Assembly (NCBI GenBank): GCA_022827025.1
Contig: JAJDTT010000088.1
Location: forward strand, 1-40,536
From: Acidobacteriota bacterium
Lineage (GTDB): Bacteria; Acidobacteriota; UBA6911; RPQK01; JAJDTT01
Length of the DNA: 40,536 nt
Reading direction: 5' to 3'
Shown here: one piece after another, positions 9,062-18,694 of the stretch
How positions within the stretch are numbered: position 1 is the stretch's first letter
Layout: every line of letters begins with the position of its first letter
Program-made: the position numbers and the translations under genes
Notes under the pieces: generated by a model
The model's database searches: none
What the model was told of the DNA's origin: nothing
What the model saw: only the letters and a program-made list of their open reading frames with translations

Positions 9062-9820
9062 ATGGATTTCCTCTACAAGATCCTCTACGAGGTCGAGGAG
9101 TTCGTCACCCTCACGATCCGAAGCGTCACCAACATCTTCCGCCGTCCACGCTACATTCAGGATACGTTCCAGCAGATGGAGACGATCGGGGTCCGGTCGG
9201 TTTTGATTGTGGTCCTGGTTGGATTTTTCACCGGCGGCGTCCTGGCCCTGCAGACTTCGAAATCGCTCAAGGCGTTCGGCGCCGTGAATCTGATGGGACA
9301 ATTGATCTCCCTGTCGTTGATCCGGGAAATGGGCCCCGTGCTGACGGCCTTGATGCTGGCCGGCCGGGCCGGTTCAGGCATCGCCTCGGAATTGGGATCG
9401 ATGGTGGTGACGGAGCAGATCAGCGCCATGCGGGCCCTCGGAACGGATCCCGTGAAAAAGCTGGCGACTCCACGCGTGATCGCCTGCACCACCATGGTGC
9501 CTCTCTTGACCGTGATCGCAGACCTGTTCGGACTGATCGGAGGGTGGATCGTATCGTTCTACAATCTCCGCTTGAATACGGCCCTCTACTGGAATACGGC
9601 TTTTCGAGCCATCGACTACAATGTCGTACTGGAAGGCCTGATGAAGCCGGTCGTGTTCGGCTTCATCGTCGGGTCGGTGGGCTGCTACTACGGCTTGGGG
9701 ACCCGGGGCGGAACCCGGGGCGTTGGCCGCAATACCACGCAGGCCGTGGTGACGGCCTCGATCATGGTCATCGTGGCCGATTTTTTCCTGGGCAAGCTCA
9801 TCTTGGAGTTGTGGCATTGA
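9062..9820 (+). CDS. mlaE: MlaE-type phospholipid ABC transporter permease
   Basis: MlaE is the inner-membrane permease of the MCE/Mla system, which moves phospholipids between inner and outer membranes. The 252-residue protein has the usual MlaE length. It shows the elbow helix near the N-terminus, several hydrophobic helices and the conserved segments LIREMGPVLTALMLAGRAGS and SELGSMVVTEQISAMRALGT, followed by DPVKKLATPRVIA. The ATG at 9062 has GAGGG five bases upstream; a GTG at 9056 would overlap that site. Its stop overlaps the mlaF start. Confidence 0.94.
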   Translation: MDFLYKILYEVEEFVTLTIRSVTNIFRRPRYIQDTFQQMETIGVRSVLIVVLVGFFTGGVLALQTSKSLKAFGAVNLMGQLISLSLIREMGPVLTALMLAGRAGSGIASELGSMVVTEQISAMRALGTDPVKKLATPRVIACTTMVPLLTVIADLFGLIGGWIVSFYNLRLNTALYWNTAFRAIDYNVVLEGLMKPVVFGFIVGSVGCYYGLGTRGGTRGVGRNTTQAVVTASIMVIVADFFLGKLILELWH

Positions 9821-10611
9821 GTGTGATCCGCTTCGAGAACGTCACCAAGAAATACGAGGATCACACCGTGCTCCAGGATTTCGACCTGGAGGTGCGCCGG
9901 GGCGAAACCATGGTCCTGCTGGGAGGATCGGGGTCGGGGAAGTCGACCATCCTCAAAATGGTGGTGGGACTGGTGAGTCCCGATTCCGGGGCCGTGTTCG
10001 TGGACGGCCAGGAGATCACGCGGCTTCGAGAGGAGGATTTGATGCCGATTCGCCGGAAGATCGGCATCGTGTTCCAGGAAGGCGCTCTCTTCGATTCCCT
10101 GACGGTCAGGGAGAATGTGGCCTATCGGATCCTCGAGTCGGACGGATATACGATGGAGGAGGTCGACGACTGGGTGTTCCGGCTCCTGGGATTCGTGGGA
10201 ATGCAGGACGCCATCGACAAGATGCCCTCCGAATTGTCGGGGGGAATGAAGAGGCGCGTGGCCATCGCCCGGGCATTGATGGGCAGCCCGAGGATCATGC
10301 TCTACGATGAGCCGACCGCGGGGCTTGATCCCATTACCAGCAGAATCACCTGCGAGCTGATCATGAGGCTGCGGGACCTGGAAGGCGTGACCGGGATTCT
10401 GGTCACCAACGACCTGCAGGCGGTTCGCGCGCTTTCGGGAGAAGTGTCCGCGAAGGCCCCGGATGGTACCGTCGGCTTCAAGCCGGTGCCCCCGGAGACG
10501 ACATTGCGGAACACTCGCTTCGTCATGCTCAAGGATGGCCGAGTCCATTACGAGGGGGGAGATCCCTCCCGGGAGGGGGGCGACGAATACGTCCGTGAGT
10601 TCCTGGCCTGA
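9817..10611 (+). CDS. mlaF: MlaF-type phospholipid ABC transporter ATPase
   Basis: MlaF is the cytoplasmic ATPase that powers the MlaE permease. The domain is complete: Walker A GGSGSGKST, Q-loop IVFQEGALFDSLTV, signature LSGGMKRRVAIARAL and Walker B IMLYDEPTAGLD. The H-loop position reads LVTNDL, with Asn where most ABC ATPases have His, so the switch residue is atypical. The chosen start is TTG at 9817, overlapping the mlaE stop as TTGA with GGAG eight bases upstream; GTG at 9823 is an alternative. The 264-residue length is normal. Confidence 0.93.
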   Translation: MSVIRFENVTKKYEDHTVLQDFDLEVRRGETMVLLGGSGSGKSTILKMVVGLVSPDSGAVFVDGQEITRLREEDLMPIRRKIGIVFQEGALFDSLTVRENVAYRILESDGYTMEEVDDWVFRLLGFVGMQDAIDKMPSELSGGMKRRVAIARALMGSPRIMLYDEPTAGLDPITSRITCELIMRLRDLEGVTGILVTNDLQAVRALSGEVSAKAPDGTVGFKPVPPETTLRNTRFVMLKDGRVHYEGGDPSREGGDEYVREFLA

Positions 10612-10623
10612 CTATACGCTTTC

Positions 10624-10657
10624 GCAGCAGATCAATTTCTGCCGCGCAGGCTCCTAG
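10624..10657 (+). repeat. 34-bp dispersed repeat, copy 1
   Basis: A 34-base sequence beginning GCAGCAGATCAATTTC and ending CAGGCTCCTAG lies between mlaF and mlaD. A perfect reverse-complement copy is at 18639-18672, upstream of dnaK. It has a small internal inverted repeat (GCAGA/TCTGC around an AT-rich loop). Unlike copy 2, this copy lacks the second arm that would form a long hairpin. Confidence 0.9.
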
Positions 10658-10702
10658 AGAAGTCCTGGCGCGACGGGGGTCAAGGAGCCGTAGGGAAATA
10701 GC

Positions 10703-11989
10703 ATGAACAGAGGCAGAGGGAGACCGGCCCGTCTCGCCGAGCTCAAAGTCGGAATATTCGCCATTGTCACCATGGCGATTCTGGCTTTGGCCGTCTTCAA
10801 CATCGGCACTCGAGTCGGGCTCCTGGAGGACACGTTTCGAGCCAAGACGTACCTCAACGACACCTCGGGATTGAAACCTTCGGACATCGTCCTCATCGGC
10901 GGCGTCGAAGCCGGAAACGTCACGCGGATCAAGATCTCCAAGCCGGGCGAGATGCCTCCGACCGAGACGAACCGGATGAACCTGGCACAGATCCGCGAAC
11001 TGGAGGCACTGGCGGAAGAGGAGCGGAAGAAACAGCCCCTTGAAGAGAATCGTCTCAAGGAGATCCAGTCCGGGATCGACAGGATCAGGCGGCGGCTCCA
11101 GAACGTGGAGGTCTACCTGGACATCAAGCAGGAATACCGGGTCTGGATCCAGCGGGACAGCAACATCTCCCTGGGGTCCATCGGCCTGCTGGGCGACAAG
11201 TACGTGGAGGTCTCCCTGGGGCGGTCCGACGAGCCTCCACTGGTGGTCGAAGAGGAGTTCGAGACCTGGTTCGGCGTGGAGACTGAAGAGGTGGTGGTGA
11301 TCACCGGTTCCACGGAGGCCGGCTTCAGGGAACTGATTCTCGGAGCCAACGACGTTCTGGTCAACGTCGAGGCTCTGTCCGGCCGGTTGCAGGAAATCAT
11401 GAAGGGTCTGGGCGAAGGACAAGGCACCGTCGGCCAGTTTCTGACCAATCCCGAATTCTTCAACAAGGTCAACAGCATCATGGCTTCGACCCAGCAGACC
11501 AGTGAAAGAGTGGCCACGCTGGTCGAACGCCTCCTGGAAGGGTCCGGGACCGTTCCCAGCCTCATTCGCGAGGATGACATCTACCAGAGCGTCCGGGGCA
11601 TCTCCGCCCGGATGGACGAGATCATCAAGCGAATCGAGCAGGGGGAGGGCACTCTCGGAAAGCTCTCCAAGGATCCCTCGCTCTACGACAGGATCGAACA
11701 CACGACTGCCAGCCTCGAGTCCATTACGAAGCGCATGGAAGCGGGAGAGGGCACCCTGGGACGACTGTCCACGGATGACCAGCTCTATGTGGACCTGCGC
11801 CGAACCATGGACCAGATGGCCGAATTCCTGAAGGCCATTCAGGACGGGGAGGGGACCCTGGGCCGGTTGGCCAAGGACGAGGCGCTGTACGAGAATCTGA
11901 ATCATCTGACCTCGGAAATGGTGAAGTTGATCCATGACTTCCGCCAGGATCCCAGGAAGTTCCTGACCATCCGATTCAAGCTGTTCTGA
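10703..11989 (+). CDS. mlaD: MlaD-type MCE-domain protein with C-terminal repeats
   Basis: MlaD proteins are inner-membrane-anchored periplasmic lipid-binding subunits of the MCE transporter. This one has 428 residues; E. coli MlaD has about 180. It has an N-terminal transmembrane helix (about 14-36) and an MCE domain (about 45-185) with DTSGLKPSDIVLIGGVEAG and the LGSIGLLGDKYVEVSLG strand. A charged helical insertion at about 80-135 splits the domain. After it comes a long helical tail with five related G[EQS]GT[LV] repeats starting at residues 239, 280, 314, 348 and 382, the last four spaced exactly 34 apart. The tail is predicted helical and probably spans the periplasm. Confidence 0.9.
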   Translation: MNRGRGRPARLAELKVGIFAIVTMAILALAVFNIGTRVGLLEDTFRAKTYLNDTSGLKPSDIVLIGGVEAGNVTRIKISKPGEMPPTETNRMNLAQIRELEALAEEERKKQPLEENRLKEIQSGIDRIRRRLQNVEVYLDIKQEYRVWIQRDSNISLGSIGLLGDKYVEVSLGRSDEPPLVVEEEFETWFGVETEEVVVITGSTEAGFRELILGANDVLVNVEALSGRLQEIMKGLGEGQGTVGQFLTNPEFFNKVNSIMASTQQTSERVATLVERLLEGSGTVPSLIREDDIYQSVRGISARMDEIIKRIEQGEGTLGKLSKDPSLYDRIEHTTASLESITKRMEAGEGTLGRLSTDDQLYVDLRRTMDQMAEFLKAIQDGEGTLGRLAKDEALYENLNHLTSEMVKLIHDFRQDPRKFLTIRFKLF

Positions 11990-12005
11990 GTCGGGGAGAG
12001 AATCC

Positions 12006-12851
12006 ATGATTTCGCAAACCATCGGCCAGGGAGCCCAGGTCATCCTGAGGGGAATCGTACGGGGATTGATGGCGTTGCACGTCAAGCCCAATCACCTCAC
12101 CGTTCTGGGGTTCATCACCAGCATCTGGGCCGCGTTCGTTTTTGCCAGCGGCCACTTCGTGACCGCCGGCCTGGTGCTGATCCTGGCCGGCCTGTTCGAC
12201 ATGGTGGACGGCATGGTGGCCCGGACCGCCAACACCGCGACTCCCTTCGGGGCCTTCTTCGACTCGGTGATGGACCGCTACTCGGACTTGATCATCTACC
12301 TGGGCCTGATCATTTATTACGGCCAGCAGGACAGGTCCACCTACGTCGTCCTGGTGAGCGTGGCCATGATGGGGTCGGTTCTGATCAGCTACACCAGGGC
12401 ACGGGCCGAATGCCTGATCCCCAGTTGCAAGGTCGGTTTCCTGGAACGTCCCGAACGCCTGGTCCTGCTCATCATCGGCTCCTTCTACTTCATGGAGCCC
12501 GTCCTCTGGGCCATCGCCGTCATCGGAAACTGGACGGTGATTCACCGGATTCTCCACACCCGCTCCCAGATGAGGCTGTCCGGGCAAGAGGCGGGTCAGG
12601 GGCGCTCCGGCCGGCAGCCGCAGGGATCGATGCGGTACGTGCGCGGAACCTGGCGCTACGACGTTGTCTGCGTGATGATCCTGGGCTTTATTTTTCTGAC
12701 TCCGGGCTCGGTCTTCGACGGTTCCCTCTTCTCCAAGAGGCAGGAGCCTGAAAACCAGCAGGAGATCGTTCCGGATCCGAAGAAAACCCAGGTCCGGACC
12801 TTCAACAGAGGGATCTTTCCGCCCTCCCGGCAGGAGATCTCACCACCTTGA
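12006..12851 (+). CDS. CDP-alcohol phosphatidyltransferase with C-terminal extension
   Basis: This family transfers a phosphatidyl group from CDP-diacylglycerol to an alcohol to make phospholipid headgroups. The catalytic motif D-x2-D-G-x2-A-R-x8-G-x3-D-x3-D is complete, with D65, D68, G69, A72, R73, G82, D86 and D90, amid about six transmembrane helices. VKPNHLTVLGF near the N-terminus is also typical. The acceptor alcohol cannot be read from sequence; inositol phosphate or glycerol phosphate are both possible. After about residue 195 the protein carries an extra 85 residues with one more transmembrane helix (VVCVMILGFIFL) and a polar tail. It follows mlaD by 16 bases and overlaps the next gene as TTGA. 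Confidence 0.87.
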   Translation: MISQTIGQGAQVILRGIVRGLMALHVKPNHLTVLGFITSIWAAFVFASGHFVTAGLVLILAGLFDMVDGMVARTANTATPFGAFFDSVMDRYSDLIIYLGLIIYYGQQDRSTYVVLVSVAMMGSVLISYTRARAECLIPSCKVGFLERPERLVLLIIGSFYFMEPVLWAIAVIGNWTVIHRILHTRSQMRLSGQEAGQGRSGRQPQGSMRYVRGTWRYDVVCVMILGFIFLTPGSVFDGSLFSKRQEPENQQEIVPDPKKTQVRTFNRGIFPPSRQEISPP

Positions 12852-13555
12852 AACGAATGGATCCAGTGCGGATCTCCCTCCTCTTTCTGCTTCTCGGTCT
12901 CCTCATGGATCTCCCGGCGGCCGTGGAGACGGTTCCGGCGGCGCCCGGTCTGGAGTCGGTTCTGGAAAACATGGGCCGGAGAGGCGGAAATCTCCGATCC
13001 ATGAGCGCGAGGATCATCCAGCAGAAATGGACCGACATCCTGGAGGAGTTCGACGAGGAAGAGCGGGGCGAATTTCATTTCCTCAAGGAGAACGAGGCGA
13101 TCCGTCTGCGGAGAGACATCACGGAGCCGGGCCTGAGCACGCTCCTGATCAATGACGGGGAAGGGATCTTCTATCAGCCGCTTCTCAAGCAGGCCAACCG
13201 GTACGATCTGGGGGCGAGAAAGGATCGGGCGGAATTCCTGCTGCTGGGCTTCACCTCCAGGAAGGAGGCTCTCCGCGAGGCCTACGCCATACGATGGCTG
13301 GGTCCGGAGATGGTCGGCGGACGGGAGACCTACGCGCTCGAATTGACTCCCCGGTCCGAAAAAGTCTCCGCCTTTTTCTCCCGGATCGTGCTCTGGGTCG
13401 ACGGCCGTCTATGGGTCCCCATTCAGCAGAAGCTGATGGAGCCCACGCGCGACTATCTGTTGATCCGGTTCGAAGACGTCCGGTTGAACCTGGACCTGCC
13501 GGCTTCCAGGTTCGAGCTGGAGTTGCCATCCGACGTCAACGTCATTCAGTTCTGA
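12848..13555 (+). CDS. LolA-like outer-membrane lipoprotein carrier
   Basis: LolA-fold proteins carry lipoproteins or lipids across the periplasm. The protein has 235 residues and an N-terminal hydrophobic signal segment (ISLLFLLLGLLMDLPAAV). The mature part resembles LolA: a helix with LRSMSARIIQQKW, the strand pair GEFHFLKENEAIRLRRD, and LINDGEGIFYQPLLKQANRYDL. The start is TTG at 12848, with AGGAG 11 bases upstream and overlapping the previous stop; ATG at 12857 is an alternative. It ends the mla/lipid-synthesis operon. Assignment to true LolA or to a LolA-like paralogue is uncertain. Confidence 0.75.
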   Translation: MKRMDPVRISLLFLLLGLLMDLPAAVETVPAAPGLESVLENMGRRGGNLRSMSARIIQQKWTDILEEFDEEERGEFHFLKENEAIRLRRDITEPGLSTLLINDGEGIFYQPLLKQANRYDLGARKDRAEFLLLGFTSRKEALREAYAIRWLGPEMVGGRETYALELTPRSEKVSAFFSRIVLWVDGRLWVPIQQKLMEPTRDYLLIRFEDVRLNLDLPASRFELELPSDVNVIQF

Positions 13556-13607
13556 GCGGCGATCGGTAAATGGGGCTGGGTGGTCTGTCAGCCGCAAGGG
13601 GCGGAGT

Positions 13608-14318
13608 TTACTCGGAACCCGAGCTCGCCAAGCGGCCGTCTTTCATCCGGATGACACGGCTGGCGGCCGCGGCGGCATCCGGATTGTGGGTGATCATCAG
13701 GATCGTCTGGTTATAACGCTGATTCAGCTCTTTCAAGATGGAGAGCACGTTGTCGGAGTTCTGGGAATCCAGGTTCCCCGTGGGTTCATCTGCCAGGAGC
13801 AGGGCGGGTCGATTGATCACGGCGCGGGCAACGGAGATCCGTTGCTGTTCGCCCCCGGAAAGCTCGGAGGGCTTGTGATCCATCTTGCCCTCCAGTCCCA
13901 ACAGTTTGAAGATCTCCCGAGTCCGGGCCTCATTCTGATTGCCGTTGCCATGAATGCGGCACGCCAGCTCGATGTTGTGCCGGGCCGTCAGTGTCGGCAG
14001 GAGATTGAACCGCTGAAAGACGAACCCGATCTTCATCTTCCGGATCTCGGTCCTTTCCGCATCGCTGACCAGGCTCATCTCCACGCCGTCGATCCAGATC
14101 CGGCCTGAAGAAGGGGTCAGGAGTCCGCCCAGGAGATGGAGCAGGGTGGATTTGCCGCAACCGCTGGGCCCCATGATAGCCAGGAACTCGCCGGTCCGGA
14201 CCTTCAGGTTGATGCCGCGGAGAGCGGGGACCTCCATCTTCCCGATGCGAAAGACCATCTGGAGGTCCTCGGCTACCACCAGATTCTTGACTCGTTCCAT
14301 TTCCAGAGTGCGCCTCAT
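13608..14318 (-). CDS. LolD/MacB-type ABC transporter ATPase, no adjacent permease
   Basis: This 236-residue ATPase belongs to the family that energises lipoprotein release (LolCDE), macrolide efflux (MacB) or FtsX-type permeases. Walker [10 protein letters not shown], the Q-loop [17 protein letters not shown] typical of this subfamily, signature [14 protein letters not shown], Walker [13 protein letters not shown] and the switch ITHNP are all intact. The start at 14318 could also be the ATG at 14300. No FtsX-like permease lies beside it, so its partner must be encoded elsewhere. The neighbouring LolA-like and lipoprotein genes make a lipoprotein-export role attractive but unproven. Confidence 0.9.
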   Translation of the reverse strand: MRRTLEMERVKNLVVAEDLQMVFRIGKMEVPALRGINLKVRTGEFLAIMGPSGCGKSTLLHLLGGLLTPSSGRIWIDGVEMSLVSDAERTEIRKMKIGFVFQRFNLLPTLTARHNIELACRIHGNGNQNEARTREIFKLLGLEGKMDHKPSELSGGEQQRISVARAVINRPALLLADEPTGNLDSQNSDNVLSILKELNQRYNQTILMITHNPDAAAAASRVIRMKDGRLASSGSE

Positions 14319-14405
14319 TCAGGAGAGCCCCCAATCGGATTTCGAAAGACGGGAGCCCTCTTGGCCGCGAGCCGTGATCGGACAAAACAGGTAGCCGCAG
14401 CCGTC

Positions 14406-14435
14406 ATTGTATACCGGTTCGGAATCGGGCTTCAA
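14406..14435 (-). promoter_or_regulatory. Candidate promoter for the LolD/MacB-type ATPase
   Basis: On the minus strand TTGAAG (14435-14430) and TACAAT (14411-14406) are separated by 18 bases, a fair match to the housekeeping sigma-factor consensus. They lie about 90 bases upstream of the ATPase start. A perfect CCGGCCGCC/GGCGGCCGG palindrome at 14441-14458 sits just upstream, between this promoter and the end of the preceding gene. Confidence 0.4.
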
Positions 14436-14489
14436 CGTCTCCGGCCGCCGGCGGCCGGGGGATCGCCGGTCTGCGCCGTCCGGGAGAAC

Positions 14490-15368
14490 CTAGCGGAGCT
14501 CGATCAATTCCGCTCCCGGAGGGACCGGCAGGTCGAAGTGCCGTTCCTCCAATCGGCGCCCGGTCTTCAGGCTTTTCGGGTCCAACTGGAGCCGGAGCGT
14601 GTATCGATCCCGAGGCCGCTCCAGCACGATTCCGGTGTTGACGGCCGCCTGACCCACAGCGACGGGCGCAGTGTAACGAATCGAGCCGGCGACCGCGCCG
14701 TCGGCGTCGTAGTAATCCTGGCGCACCAACTCCAGCTTGCCGCGTTCGATCCAGAGTCTTCTCTTTAGACGTGCCTTGTCGCTGTCCAGTTCAAGGAGGA
14801 CGTAGTACCTGGCTCCAGCGGCCGTCTCCTCGATCAGCAGGACCCCTGCCGACGGTCCCACCGGTAGCGGCTCAATCAGAATGGCCGGGAGTACGTGCTC
14901 CGGGCGAACGTTGTAGATGGGGTTGTCGTGGCTGCGCTCGAGATCGGTGCTGCCCGTCACGAACTTGTTCCTGGTAGGAGCCCAGATCTGGAACCGCGCC
15001 CGGCTGCTGGCCATGGCGACGACGGTGGTTCGAGTCAACGGATTCTGCACGTTGATGCGGATGGAATCGGGACGCCGGGCGATGATTTGGGCGGGTGTTT
15101 CCCGATATCGCTCGTAGTAGTTTTCGTCCGGCAGGTCCCCCTGCAACTCCAAGCTCATCTTGGCGACCAGGCTTTCCACACCGGCGTAGGACGAATTCAC
15201 CAGTTGGACCAGGTCCGGGAGTGTGGAGTGCAGAACCTGTCGTTGGACCGGCGCCTCCTCGACCCGGACCTTCGTCTTGATGATCTTTCTGCAGCCGGCC
15301 GGAAACAGCGCCAGCATCAGGAGCGCGAGCAGCGCGCGCCCTGCCGGACCGGAGGCCGGCGGGATCAC
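14490..15368 (-). CDS. Lipoprotein with LolA/LppX-like features
   Basis: This is a 292-residue predicted lipoprotein: a hydrophobic signal (ALLALLMLALFPAGC) ends in a lipobox with cysteine 26. The mature part has a helix-plus-strands pattern (VESLVAKMSLELQG, ITARRPDSIRI-like strand, FQIWAPTRNKFVTGS) that recalls the LolA/LolB/LppX and DUF4292 superfamily. That resemblance is by eye only. It overlaps the upstream DedA-family gene by four bases, so the two are probably co-transcribed. A role in lipoprotein or lipid handling is inference from fold resemblance and context. Confidence 0.65.
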   Translation of the reverse strand: MIPPASGPAGRALLALLMLALFPAGCRKIIKTKVRVEEAPVQRQVLHSTLPDLVQLVNSSYAGVESLVAKMSLELQGDLPDENYYERYRETPAQIIARRPDSIRINVQNPLTRTTVVAMASSRARFQIWAPTRNKFVTGSTDLERSHDNPIYNVRPEHVLPAILIEPLPVGPSAGVLLIEETAAGARYYVLLELDSDKARLKRRLWIERGKLELVRQDYYDADGAVAGSIRYTAPVAVGQAAVNTGIVLERPRDRYTLRLQLDPKSLKTGRRLEERHFDLPVPPGAELIELR

Positions 15369-16033
15369 GTGGCCTCCCCGGAGAAAGCCTTATTTCGGTT
15401 TCTTCTCCGGATCAGGACAATACCCGTCAAGATGGCGGCCAGGGAGACGAAAAGGATCACGCCCACGGTCTTCATTTCCTCCTGGAGGAGCTGCTTGGCC
15501 GCCTCGCCATAGAGAACTGCCAGAATTCCCCACATGAAGTACCGGATGCTCCTACCCAGGGAGATCAGGACAATGAATCGAGACAGAGGGATCCGGAAGA
15601 GTCCGGCGGAAAGGACGAAGATCTTGAAGGGGGTTGGAGGGGGGAGGACGGCCGGCACCAGGAGAGTCCAAATCCCCCAGCGTTCGTACAGTCGCCGCAT
15701 CTCGGTTCGTCTCTCCTCGGACAACCTCTTCTTGACGAAGTTCCCGCCTCTGCGGCCGACACTGTAAAGGAGCGTGCATCCCATCACGGATCCGGTGATG
15801 GTCATGGCCACGTAGTAGGACATGAGGTCCCAGGACTGTCCGGTGGACAAGGCAATGATCAGAATGTCGTTTCCTTCGGGAATGGAAAGGAAGGAGGAAT
15901 CGGCCAGCGCCACCAACAGCAGGGCGGGCCCTCCATACTCCACGATCATCTCGTAGAGGCCACTGAACGTCTCCTGGATCTGCTGCCAGAAGCTCAAGCC
16001 GCAGACTGTGAACAACGCCATTTCGATAAACAT
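15365..16033 (-). CDS. DedA/YqaA-family (VTT domain) membrane protein
   Basis: The 222-residue integral membrane protein belongs to the DedA/SNARE-associated superfamily, several members of which flip undecaprenyl phosphate or phospholipids. Visible features are a re-entrant-loop-like segment around ADSSFLSIPEGNDILIIALS and GSVMGCTLLYSVGRRGG. The pore motif region LLVPAVLPPPTPFKIFVLSA and the conserved arginine stretch LGRSIRYFMWG follow, with a final membrane helix and a basic tail. The substrate cannot be deduced. It is divergent from the gene at 16138. Confidence 0.83.
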   Translation of the reverse strand: MFIEMALFTVCGLSFWQQIQETFSGLYEMIVEYGGPALLLVALADSSFLSIPEGNDILIIALSTGQSWDLMSYYVAMTITGSVMGCTLLYSVGRRGGNFVKKRLSEERRTEMRRLYERWGIWTLLVPAVLPPPTPFKIFVLSAGLFRIPLSRFIVLISLGRSIRYFMWGILAVLYGEAAKQLLQEEMKTVGVILFVSLAAILTGIVLIRRRNRNKAFSGEAT

Positions 16034-16137
16034 GTTACCAAAGCCTTGTTCGGGTTCCGATTCGGCTCACCCATTCGTTGAAACCGCCGAAGCGATAGAA
16101 TCTATTAGAATTTGCCTTGGTTGAGCCGGTTCAACGC

Positions 16138-16566
16138 ATGGATAAGGAAGGCATCGAACTCGAGATGGGCTGCATCGAGGCCCTCTACAGAGAACGTGTT
16201 CTGGACGGCCGCGTTCGCTTCGTCAGCCTGCCGGGAAGAATGTGCAGCCCCCGGATCATGGACACCTTTCTGGGTTTTGAGATCCGCGCCGGATCCAGAA
16301 AAGTCGTCTGTCCCGACATCACCAGCGCTCGCTACCTGGTGATTTTCACCGAGTTGGGATTGGACCGGGTCTACATCCCCTACGACCCCACCCGGACCGC
16401 CAGGATCCTTCCTGACCTGGAGCACTCCTTCCGCCGGGTCAAGGAGTTGTCGTCGGGAGACTCTGGTTCACAGAAGGCGCGGCGCCGAACGGGACGGACG
16501 TTTGCCAAGCTCAGGGACCGTCTCAGGAAGGCCGAGCGGAGCGTGGCCGAGATCGATTCCTGTTGA
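16138..16566 (+). CDS. Conserved-looking small protein of unknown function
   Basis: I do not recognise this protein. Starting at ATG 16138 it has 142 residues; a TTG at 16117 would add seven. The first two thirds look like a compact alpha/beta domain with two cysteines (CIEALY, GRMCSPRIMDTFLGFEIRAG, a third Cys at KVVCPDITSARYLVIF). A basic, probably helical tail follows (KARRRTGRTFAKLRDRLRKA). There is no signal peptide or membrane segment. The strong amino-acid patterning and the absence of a better gene on the other strand argue that it is real. It stands alone between divergent dedA-like and convergent dnaK genes. Confidence 0.6.
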   Translation: MDKEGIELEMGCIEALYRERVLDGRVRFVSLPGRMCSPRIMDTFLGFEIRAGSRKVVCPDITSARYLVIFTELGLDRVYIPYDPTRTARILPDLEHSFRRVKELSSGDSGSQKARRRTGRTFAKLRDRLRKAERSVAEIDSC

Positions 16567-16573
16567 CTTGACG

Positions 16574-16603
16574 GCCGGCGGGTTCCGTTCCCGACCCGGC
16601 CGG
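16574..16603. terminator. Hairpin between convergent genes
   Basis: In the 48-base gap between the unknown gene (plus) and dnaK (minus), GCCGGCGGGT-like and ACCCGGCCGG arms pair over nine base pairs with one bulged G and a ten-base loop. There is no clear T-run on either side. It may serve as a shared terminator. Confidence 0.4.
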
Positions 16604-16614
16604 GGACAACCGGG

Positions 16615-18558
<1,944 letters not shown>

Positions 18559-18593
18559 TTCGGTCTTCCTCCTGCGTGTCTCTGCGCTAATGA

Positions 18594-18622
18594 CTAGTAA
18601 GATTCGATATCGGGGCTGTCAA
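18594..18622 (-). promoter_or_regulatory. Candidate dnaK promoter
   Basis: On the minus strand a perfect TTGACA (18622-18617) is followed after 17 bases by TACTAG (18599-18594), a weak -10. It lies 36 bases upstream of the dnaK ATG. No CIRCE element and no clear sigma-32 consensus were seen, so heat regulation is not evident from this stretch. Confidence 0.5.
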
Positions 18623-18638
18623 GGGCGGATGTCCCGAC

Positions 18639-18692
18639 CTAGGAGCCTGCGCGGCAGAAATTGATCTGCTGCTCTACCGCGCAGACTCCTGG
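18639..18692. repeat. 34-bp dispersed repeat copy 2, within a 54-base hairpin
   Basis: Bases 18639-18672 are the exact reverse complement of the 34-bp repeat at 10624-10657. Here the element is extended: arms 18641-18654 and 18677-18690 pair over 14 bases with one mismatch, and two further outer positions (one a G-T pair) extend the stem. The 22-base loop contains a smaller CAGA/TCTG hairpin. It lies between the end of ccmD (18695) and the dnaK promoter and has no T-run. Confidence 0.88.
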
Positions 18693-18694
18693 AG

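Noticed and set aside
18559-18640. CIRCE or sigma-32 control of dnaK
   Set aside because: No TTAGCACTC-type inverted repeat or heat-shock consensus is present; only a housekeeping-type -35 is seen.
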